Positions 1 to 8,483 of a stretch of DNA of 64,000 nt are shown one piece after another (the first letter of the stretch is position 1; each line of letters begins with the position of its first letter). The position numbers and the translations under genes were made by a program. Under the pieces are notes generated by a model that worked only from the letters and a program-made list of their open reading frames with translations, had not been told where the DNA came from and made no database searches. Origin of the DNA: Beroe forskalii (Eukaryota > Ctenophora > Nuda > Beroida > Beroidae); NCBI GenBank assembly GCA_011033025.1, contig WFMF01000386.1, positions 106,994 through 170,993 of the forward strand, in the 5' to 3' direction.

Positions 1-290
1 ATGAATTTAAGATGTTTTGCATATACGAATGTTTTGCATATACGAATTTCAGTCCAGGTTTTCGCCTCTGCAAGGCTATTTAATTGTGAAAATGGAATGC
101 TGTACACTTGAGATTGTTCTCCATAGAATGCCAGCCGAAAAATACTCCAGTTCACAAGCTGCTGAGCAGGGAGACTTTTTCTGCTGAGCTGAATCTCTAG
201 CATCGACAGGTCAAGTGGCTCAAGATGAATTGGGCCAGGATTTGATTAGAATGAAACTGTGAATTTGACGAATCTTAAAATATTTATTAG
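1..290. other. No recognisable gene
   Basis: AT-rich sequence before the satellite array. I see no convincing ORF, RNA gene or element end here. Confidence 0.4.
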
Positions 291-1560
291 GTTTCAAAGT
301 TGGCGTACACGTTACTTACCATAGGTCCATCATCTAAGGGTAAAATGGATGGTTGTATCGATGTTTTATTCCGAAAAAAATTACGATGTCTCATGCTGTA
401 CTGTGGGTATGAACAAATATCGTATAGTTTGGCCTATAATGTGTATGGCCAAAATGGGCGTGGTCACCGCAACCTCTTACATAACATCATAGCGTAAAAC
501 TGATTGCATCGTGTTTCTCGGCCCAAAAAAACAACTAATTTGAAACCTCACATGTTATTTAAGAATAAAATTGAAATTTTCATATTTTACCCCTACATAC
601 ATGGCCAAAAGATGGTGTGGTGGGGGTAACTCCATTAGGGTTCCTGTATTGGTAAAATTGATGGTTGCATCATGTTTCCCGTCCCAAAAACCACTATTTC
701 GGATACCCTACATGCTATGTTATGAATGAAATAGAAATTTATATTTTACCCTCACGCGCATGGCACAAAAAGTGGGGCCTAAACCATGATAACTCATTAG
801 GGGTTCAGTATTGGGCAAACTGGTGGTTGAATCGTGTTTCGTCCCAAAAAACCTCTATTTCGATACCCCATGCTATGTAATGAATGGAATTGAAATTTAT
901 ATTTTACGCGTAGCGGCCAAAAGTGGGCGTGGTCAGTGTAACCTATTAGGGGTTCTGTATTGGGTAAACCTGATAGTTGCATCGTGTTTTCGTCCCAAAA
1001 ACCACTATCTCGGTACCTACATGCTATGTAATGAATGGAATTGAAATTTTATATTTTACCCCCACGCCGCATAATAAAAAGTGGCGTGGTCACTGTAACT
1101 CATTAGGGGTTCAGTATTGGGCAAACCTGGTGGTTGAATCGTGTTTCGTCCCAAAACCACTATTTCGATACCAGCATGCGCGTAATGAATGGAATTGAAA
1201 TTTATATTTTTACCCCCACGCATGGCCAGAAAGTGGGCGGCCGTGTAACTCATTAGGGGTTCTGTATTGAGTAAACCTGATGGTTGCATCGTGTTTCTCG
1301 TCCCAAAAAACCACTATTTCGATACCCTACATGCTATGTTATGAATGAAATAGAAATTTCTATATTTTACCTCCATGCACATGGCCAAAAAGTGGGCGTG
1401 GTCACTGTAACTCATTAGGGGTTCAGTTTTGGGCAAAACTGATGGTTGAATCGTGTTTTGGTCCTGAAACACATTTTATTGTTCATACGCCATATTATAC
1501 GTCGAAATTAGTCTCAACGTGATGTCTATCTAGGCTCCTGATATGCCAAAAAAGGGCGTG
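291..1560. repeat. ~155-bp tandem satellite
   Basis: About seven diverged head-to-tail copies of a unit of roughly 150-165 bp. Landmarks recur in order in each copy: GTGGTCACTGTAACTCATTAG, a TTGGGCAAAC-like stretch, a CGTGTTTCGTCCC stretch, CACTATTTCGATACC, CTACATGCTATG and an ACGCATGGCCAAAA stretch. Copies differ by small indels, so the short ORFs on both strands are chance. The last partial copy fades near 1460-1560. Confidence 0.8.
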
Positions 1561-1770
1561 GCCAAAAATAGGTGACGTCATCGAAATAAAAATTGACGGC
1601 AGGTCTAGATCGATCCAGCATAGTCCAAAGTACCAGGAACCGATCCTAACTCCTTATTAACACACTTTATGCACGGGATTCAATTTCATCCCTGACTATA
1701 ACTTAAATGATTCATGTTTTTTATGGCAATGAAAGATCATACCAAAATCTTTGTGAAGTACATAATATAC

Positions 1771-3470
1771 GGTCGTATGAAAGTATACCAATGACCCCCT
1801 GCTGACCCCCTACTGACCCCCAGCTGACCCCCTACTGACCCCCTGCTGACCCCCTCTACGACCCCCCCTACTGACCCCTGGTGAACCCCTACTGACCCCC
1901 TGTGACCCCCTGGTGAACCCCTACTGACCCCCTACTGACCCCCCTGCTGACCTCTTTGACCCCCTGCTGACCCCTTATATTGACCCTGGTGACCCCCAGA
2001 ACTCCCCATTGACTTCTTACTGACCCCTACTGACCACTTCCTGATCATAATTCTAACATATATCATGGCAAATGTTTTAAAAATTTCAAAAAAAATCAGT
2101 TAAAAATTTGCCCCTTTTTGGTCTTGGGGCCCCTGGCCGGCCCCCCTAAAACCGCCAAAAAACCGGGCAAGCATTGAGTTATTTTTTTCAAATCATTCCC
2201 TTAGTCGGGGATTCGTCATGTCGTTTTGCGTCAGGGCATGGGCGGCATTTTTTCAAACCCGGCCCCAAATTTTTGTCGGGCCCCCAGTCGTTATTTAAAG
2301 CCAACAAAGTATAAAAAATTCAAATTATGTCAGGGCCCCCAAGGGCATGTTGTTTTTTGGGCAGGGCCCTGTCAGTCATAATAAACGTCAGGGGGGGTTA
2401 AACAAACAGGGCAGTCAGTCATGGGCAGTCATGTTTTGGGCCAGGAACCCCTCAGTCGTCAGTCTGGAAAACCCTTTAAAAACCAACCTCACCTTTACTG
2501 ACTTGACTCAAATAACCCCCGGGTCGAACTGAACCCAAGGGGTTTGAAATGACATGATTGAATGACTGAAATGATTGAGCGACATGACTGACATGACTGG
2601 ACATGACTGACATGACCGACTGGACATGACTGACATGACTGACATGACTATCATGACTGACATGACTGACATGACTACATGACATGACTTGACCAAAGTA
2701 ACTTGACTTGAGTGGTTTGACCACTTGGCTTGACTAACTTGACCAACTTGACCAACTTGACCGACCTGACTGACCTGACCGACAGAACTGACTTGAATGA
2801 CTTGAATAACTTGACTAACGTGACTGTCCTGACTTATTTGACTGACTTGAATAACAGAATAACATAACGAACATGAAAAATATAAAAAAAATGATATATG
2901 TTAGAATTATGATCAGGAAGTGGTCAGTAGGGGGTCAGTAGGGGGTCAGTAAGGGTTCACCAGGGGGTCACCAGGGGTTGACTTGAGTGGCTTGACACAT
3001 TGGCTTGACTAACTTGACTAACTTGACCAACTTGACCGACCTGACTGACCTGACTGACAGAACTGACTTGAATGACTTGAATAACTTGACTAACGTGACT
3101 GTCCTGACTTATTTGACTGACTCTTGAATAACAGAATAACATAACGAACATGAAAAATATAAAAAAAATGATATATGTTAGAATTATGATCAGAAGTGGT
3201 CAGTAGGGGGGTCAGTAGGGGTCAGTAAGGGTTCACCAGGGGGTCACTCAGGGGTTCACCAGGGGTCAGTAGGGGTCAGCAGGGGGTCAAAAGGGGGTCA
3301 GCAGGGGGTCAGTAGGGGGTCAGTAGGGGTTCACCAGGGGGTCACCAGGGGGTCAGGGGTTCACCAGGGGTCAGTAGGGGTCAGTAGGGGGGTCAGCAGG
3401 GGTCAGTAGGGGGTCAGCTGGGGGTCAGTAGGGGGTCAGCAGGGGGTCATTGGTATACTTTCATACGACC
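1771..3470. mobile_element. 1.7-kb non-autonomous TIR element made of TGAC repeats, 8-bp TSD
   Basis: The ends are inverted: it starts GGTCGTATGAAAGTATACC and ends with the exact complement. The inversion continues into TGACCCCC-type iterations on both sides (left as TGACCCCCTAC, right as GTAGGGGTCA). A perfect 8-bp duplication, TAATATAC, flanks it at 1763-1770 and 3471-3478. The interior carries TGACATGAC and TGACTTGAC iterations, and two direct copies of a ~150-bp block at about 2785-2945 and 3058-3205. No transposase is visible. An 8-bp duplication fits hAT, P or Mutator-like transposases, and the superfamily is not decided by the ends. Confidence 0.85.
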
Positions 3471-3899
3471 TAATATACATACACTACGTTATACCGTTAT
3501 ACACTAACAGTATGTATCAATGCTGGGCGCTGGTTCTATCATTTTGACTTATGGATACATTCGCTGAATTGACCCCGAAACGATGATGATTTATCACTGA
3601 CAAATTTGTCCAAATTTTTGCCTGCTTCAATTAGTGTACCTATTCTTCATTAAACATTGAGTTCGAATACAAACACGTTCGTTCATATTAAAATGTTTCT
3701 AAGTTTCAAACCATCTCCTTTGATTGCTGCGTATATGGCAGGGTAATAATACAGTAAATACACACTTGGGTGTTAAAATTACCATCGTAATTGCACTCAC
3801 AAGCTCGTGCAATTACTCCAATTATTACCCTGCAGTGTAATTACTTTTCGAATTTTTGAGCAAAATTAATCATGTAATATCACCGTACCCAGCAGTTGA

Positions 3900-4345
3900 A
3901 TTACTGACAAGTGTGTAATTACTATACCTCAACTGTTGAATTACTATTCAAGTGTTGAATTACTATTCCCAGCTGTTGAATTACTACTGTTGAATTACTA
4001 CCAATTTTCTGAAACGGCCATTCGCACGATTCTAACCTATTTGCTATCTCTGTGCGGATGTAAATAGGAGAATAATAAGCTCCCATGATATCTGTTATCG
4101 CACTTTTCATATAAAAAACGATTCGATATAATCTATTCTTAACCGTATATATACTGTAAAACAAGATAAAATAGCGATAAGGAGCACAAAATGTTCGGTA
4201 CGATATATGTTATATTCTTCATGGAACATTCGGTAGCATAAGATAAAGTAAATATGAGCACAATGTATAAAATACGATATATCTAAACGATATTGTAGGG
4301 CAACACAAGATGAAGATAAAATAGATTAAGAAGGAACACTATCGT
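3900..4345. repeat. Dispersed repeat, inverted copy at 12580-12960
   Basis: The stretch with TGTAATTACTATACCTCAAC, the TCCTATTTACATCC complement and a TAGATATATCGTATTTTATAC complement recurs on the opposite strand at about 12580-12960. It holds ATTACT and AACTGTTGAATTACTA micro-iterations. The ORF across it is incidental. About 4346-4756 shows no recognisable feature. Confidence 0.7.
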
Positions 4346-5064
4346 ATACACCTAAATTTCGCCACCCAGACGGGCTTGATAACTCCATCTGTGTTTCAAT
4401 GTTTATTTATCTAGTCTTAGAGATATAACGCAGACTTGTGGCGCCATATATAGGGTGTATTGCTCCGTTTTATCAAATTCAACTACATTATTTCTGTGCG
4501 CCGTCATTCCTATCTGTCAGTGTTCGTTACTTATTTAAGATCGGGATGAAGATAATGATTATGGCACAAAACTAATATTGTTCAACTGAGGAGTACATAC
4601 ATACATTTTGATTTAGCTGACTACATTCACATGTGATCGTGTTTTTCTTTAAGGGCAGATTCTATACGAGAACCGCATAAGATTGTAGCTCTCGAGTCAG
4701 TTGTTATTAATGTTTGTGGTGTGAATTGTTTTGTTTTCGATTGAGTACTTAACTTTCATGGTTCATTTTTTATGGCAATGAAAGATCAAACAAAATTTTT
4801 GATAAGTACATATACATACACTACGTCATACACTAACAGTATGTATCAATGCTGGGAGCTGGTTGTATCATTTGGACTTTTGAACTTATTCGCTGAATTG
4901 ACTCCGATACGATGATGATGTGACTCTGACTTTTACAAATCACTGGCAAATTTGTCCAAAATTCTCGCCTGTTTCAATTATGAAATAGTGTACCCATTAT
5001 TCATAAAACATTGAGTTCGAATACTTAAGTTTCAAACCGTCTACTTTGATTGATGCGTATATGG

Positions 5065-5345
5065 CAGGGTAATAATACAGTAAATACACACTTGGGTGTG
5101 TAAATTGCCATCGTAATTGCACTCGCAAGCTCGTGCAATTACTCCAATAAATGCACTCGCAAGCTCGTGCATTTATCACATGAATTCCACTCGCAAGCTC
5201 GTGGAATTAATGTGATAATTACACACCCAAGTGTGTATTTACCGTATATAAATGCACTCGCAAGCTCGTGCATTTATTGCATGAATTCCACTCGCAAGCT
5301 CGTGGAATTAATGTGGTAATTACACACCCAAGCGTGTATTTACCG
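5065..5345. repeat. Cloverleaf-like palindromic unit A (CTCGCAAGCTCG loops)
   Basis: An outer inverted pair, TAAATACACACTTGGGTGTG at about 5092 and its complement ending near 5245 and again near 5345, encloses successive hairpins. All share the core CTCGCAAGCTCG. The stems differ but stay complementary within each hairpin: ATTGCA/TGCAAT near 5115-5140, AAATGCA/TGCATTT near 5150-5176, GAATTCCA/TGGAATT near 5182-5208. The set is repeated once more at 5248-5345. A partial relative lies at about 3755-3850. No coding potential. Confidence 0.8.
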
Positions 5346-5545
5346 TATAATATTTACTGTGAAGAGTATTAAAGGTGGACCGAGAAAACAGCGTTTAAAA
5401 GATAATTCAGAACTTCACAAATCAACTGATATCTTTACAATGAGACACTGATGAGACAAACAAGACTATATAGGTAATAGGACACATTGAGGTATTTTGA
5501 GATACTTGTAAGCGTGTTCGTTAACCTAGAAACGAATGGTTCATT
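5340..5545. repeat. Dispersed repeat, inverted copy at 13060-13290
   Basis: The block with CTGATGAGACAAACAAGAC-type sequence and the AATCAACTGATATCTTT stretch matches the complement of about 13130-13285. It is part of a rearranged set of inverted copies around genes 1 and 2. Confidence 0.7.
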
Positions 5546-5552
5546 ACCCATT

Positions 5553-6448
5553 CTTCTTTCTCAGGAATAACACAAGCAGATCAATCATATGATTCCACAC
5601 ACATGAATCAGTAACTGAACACAGGGATCTCACTTCACTCACAAAAGGTAAACACCATTTACTCTAATTTACCTTGGGGGCCGGGGGCACTAATGTGTAA
5701 CTGCAGCGACATTTGTCACTCTTTTACCTCTTGTAGGTTCTTGCTGGAAATCAAGCTAGACCATCTGTTGTAGACCACCCATATTGCAGTTGCTGACAAT
5801 TATCCAATTATACTAACTGATTTTTCCAAAACTTTCTGACACCACCATAAAACTCCAGCCGCCTGTCAGAATATAAAAATTCGTTGTTGTCATTGAAACA
5901 ATTTATTTATACTTTTATATTTCATAAAATGAAAATATAGGTTATCAAAACTTTGATTCCCAATTTTTGTTGCTTCAAAAACACTAAAACAGTCAATGGA
6001 AAATGGTGAAATTGGAAGCTTGGTATGTACGTAAGTCGTACAAAAGAAAGTCATCTTTATGGTTAAAGAACTACAGTAACAAAATCGACATACTGAAATC
6101 AAGTGAAATTCATAGCCCTCTGCAGTTTTACCCCTGACTTTTAATTGAATTTATCCAGCCAGCATCATAAGAAAAACAATAGGTAGATCGGGGTACACGT
6201 AAAGGCTTAATTAATTGGACTAACTCGAGGACATCAGTGTACTGCATACGTCAAATTGAATAGAAGGTAGGTGCTCTCGGGTCAATAGGTTATTAATATA
6301 TAGATCAAGTGTACCTGGATTTAATTGAGGAGTAATCTACGTTGTACAACGACAAATCGTACGCAGAACAACTACTTTTCGCTGCGCGCATATTGTCTCA
6401 ATGTGGAACAAATTCGCGGATTCATGAATAGTATGTAACGCGCGAAAT
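5553..6448. repeat. Long inverted repeat, left arm
   Basis: About 890 bp whose reverse complement is found at about 15938-17128 with very few differences apart from a ~314-bp insertion in the right arm. Shared landmarks are GGAATAACACAAGCAGATCA, CTTGGGGGCCGGGGGCAC, GCCGCCTGTCAGAATATAAA and CTACTTTTCGCTGCGCGC. Both arms encode the same chance peptide in opposite orientation. The arms enclose about 9.5 kb holding the PLAT gene and the sulfotransferase. Confidence 0.85.
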
Positions 6449-6494
6449 TAATTCTCGAAATGCATGTTTTCACTGTCACTGCTGCACAAAATTT

Positions 6495-6775
6495 ATTACA
6501 TGGCTCATAAGCCCTTATTTGCTACCATATACATCGGGGTATTTCTATATTATAGGGTCGGTCAGATCCTATAACCCCATGTTATGTGGTCGTTACCGAC
6601 CCTATAACCCCGGATTTTCCGGGGTTATAGGGTCGGGAACGAACCTATAACCCTTATATGATAGCAACTCAGTAGTGTCAATCGAATTTGCATAATTTGG
6701 ATGGGACAAACATAGATATGCATTCTGTGGTAATAGAATTTATACATTCCACGATGAACAAAATGTTCAAGGTGA
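6495..6775. repeat. Palindrome-bearing repeat, inverted copy at 12295-12575
   Basis: Contains an internal foldback around CCCCGGATTTTCCGGGG flanked by CCCTATAA/TTATAGGG. The block from TACATGGCTCATAAGCCC to the AACAAAATGTTCAAGG end recurs inverted at 12295-12575. At the second site it abuts the copy of the 3900-4345 repeat directly, so the two repeats are arranged differently in the two places. Confidence 0.75.
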
Positions 6776-6999
6776 CGTCTTTATCAAGATTTACAGCAGT
6801 GGGTTGATGGCAAAATCTGTAATTCTTCCTGCAAGACACACCACCAACGATTTAGCACTAATTTGTTCTGATCCGGGCCGGATGTAAATTTACACATCAA
6901 CCTGTCTGACGGCTGTATGCTACTTGTCAAAGTCTATTTTTTCACGTTATTGCGTATTTTTAGCGCGTTAATTTTGTGGTTTCGCCATGTAATATCACC

Positions 7000-7172
7000 A
7001 TAGGTCTCAGGAGTACCTAATACACATTGTTTTGAACTCGGCTTCGCCTCGTCCAAAACAAACCATTATTGACCTCAGCTTCGCTTCGGCCAATAATGCG
7101 TCTATATATAGTTCGCGCTTCGCGCTCACTACATATATGTGGTATTAGGTTACTCCTTCGACCTATAGTTCT
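7000..7172. repeat. Cloverleaf-like palindromic unit B
   Basis: The outer stem pairs CATAGGTC...AGGAGTACCTAATAC on the left with GTATTAGGTTACTCC...GACCTATAG on the right. Three hairpins lie inside: one with TTGTTTTG/CAAAACAA stems around CTCGGCTTCGCCTCG, one with CATTATTG/CAATAATG stems around CTCAGCTTCGCTTCGG, and one with TATATATAG/CTACATATAT stems around TTCGCGCTTCGCGCTC. The stems are unrelated between hairpins and the loop cores resemble each other. Confidence 0.8.
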
Positions 7173-7214
7173 ATATTACATATATTTATTTAAGCTAGTA
7201 TAGCTAGCTGCTTA

Positions 7215-7582
7215 GGGGCCATTCAGAAATGAGCTCATCAAAATTCGCCCTGTTTTGAACATACATACAGACTACTTCATCAGTACCTCATCATTTTGGA
7301 AAGATACATACATAGCTCAACCTCATATCATCATTTCAAGATTTATGTTACACCACTCATTCAATATGAAGGGCTGAAATGACGTCACTACTGCAATTTA
7401 AATTAGATCATCTAAATTCTAACTTAGGTCCAACATTGGTTCAATTTTATAACGAGTGGTTGATGCCAAAATTTCGCCTCTAAGTGATGAGCTCATCATT
7501 TTGCAAACCTACGTAGATACTACCTCATCATTTCTAAAACATACATACATACCCAAGTGATGAGCTCATTTCTGGATGGCCC
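7215..7582. mobile_element. Harbinger-like MITE, TSD TTA
   Basis: Inverted ends GGGGCCATTCAGAAATGAGC and its near-complement ending GGATGGCCC, flanked by TTA at 7212-7214 and 7583-7585. The 3-bp TWA duplication and GGGCC termini match PIF/Harbinger habits. It is 368 bp long with no ORF. A second element with related ends is at 51811-52144. Confidence 0.75.
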
Positions 7583-7618
7583 TTACCTATATTAGCTATA
7601 TAGCTATGCTGTAGCTAG

Positions 7619-7960
7619 CTAGGCTATATAATATACATCATTCTGGCATAGCGATTCCCTGACAAACGCCAAATGGAGTTTCAATCCACTGTCTTGCAGC
7701 CTTTCCTTAATCAGTCGACGGACGTTGCCCCGTCTATTTCTTCTGACTGGATGGTTGCAAAGTGACGTCCAAATGTGGAACGTTGCGCCGCGCGCGAGGG
7801 TAGGGTAATCAGCATCATTGATTTCTTCCCTGCTATCCATAGCCTTCATTTTGACGTCCTTCAACCTCGTGTCCGATGTCCCCCGACATCGAGTCTGTTC
7901 GGTTTTCCAGGCTTCTAATACCGCTCTCTCGAAAGATATCTTATTGGATCTCAAAGCCAT
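7619..7960 (-). CDS. Unrecognised 113-aa ORF
   Basis: An open frame of 113 codons, basic and without signal peptide or membrane segment. It contains an RNRRGNVRRLIKERL stretch. I recognise no family. It lies between two small TIR elements and downstream of the PLAT gene on the same strand, so it could be a chance frame, an old mobile-element fragment, or an extra exon. No ATG context or splice evidence decides this. Treat as hypothetical. Confidence 0.2.
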   Translation of the reverse strand: MALRSNKISFERAVLEAWKTEQTRCRGTSDTRLKDVKMKAMDSREEINDADYPTLARGATFHIWTSLCNHPVRRNRRGNVRRLIKERLQDSGLKLHLAFVRESLCQNDVYYIA

Positions 7961-8034
7961 ATCATCTCTAACAAAGTATTGTTAGATATCTTTGTTAAGA
8001 ATTAAGATCGTAATGTTTGCAACCTTGGGGTGTG

Positions 8035-8348
8035 ATCAAGGCCTCCTGACAGATGGTACCCCGCCCACTTTTGTTAGCAGGGTCTGAAAAGGTTCATGTG
8101 TCGGATTTTTGACAATTCATAGACAGGTTTTGGTCGAGTTTACACATATTTTGGAACAATATTTTCCATATTATATGTTTTACCTACTCTGGGACGGGTT
8201 TGCCACACTTAACAATTAAAATAAAAAAGTTCGACATTGTGACAGGTTGTGGAAACGTTATCGACTGGTTTGCGACAGTTTTTACACGGGTTCTATACTT
8301 TTATGGACAGGATTGGACGGAGTACCGCCTGTCAGGAGGCCTTGATTG
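8035..8348. mobile_element. Small TIR element
   Basis: Inverted ends AAGGCCTCCTGACAG (near 8039) and the complement CTGTCAGGAGGCCTT ending near 8343 enclose about 300 bp containing GACAGGTT-type iterations. No ORF and no clear target duplication. It lies just downstream of the last resolved exon of the PLAT gene. Confidence 0.6.
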
Positions 8349-8483
8349 GCTTGTGCATGTGCCATATTTTAAGTCTTGATCGTCGATCTCATCAAACAAA
8401 TCATTCGTGCTATTATTGCATACAGGATCAACATGCATCATTGGCATGCGTACTTTCTTATACAAATAAATGTCTTAACTTAC

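Larger units (their letters stand above)
1690..5075 (+). repeat. Two direct copies of an older dispersed repeat
   Basis: Copy 1 runs about 1690-1770 and resumes at 3471-3735. Copy 2 is uninterrupted at about 4757-5075. Both contain TTTTTATGGCAATGAAAGATC, a CATACACTA stretch, GTATGTATCAATGCTGGG, a GATGATGAT run and the TTTGATTG-TGCGTATATGGCAGGG stretch. Copy 1 is split by the 1.7-kb TIR element at 1771-3470; copy 2 shows the unoccupied site. Both lead into the palindromic ACACACTTGGGTGT region. The parent family is not recognised. Confidence 0.75.

Noticed and set aside
300-1289. Overlapping short ORFs
   Set aside because: They repeat the satellite unit and change frame between copies.
2476-3151. 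Minus-strand ORFs rich in SHVSHV and SQVSQV
   Set aside because: Translations of TGACATGAC/TGACTTGAC iterations inside the TIR element.
5890-6102. 70-aa ORF, also found inverted at 16255-16446
   Set aside because: Lies in the long inverted repeat, lacks domain signature and shows no sign of coding use.
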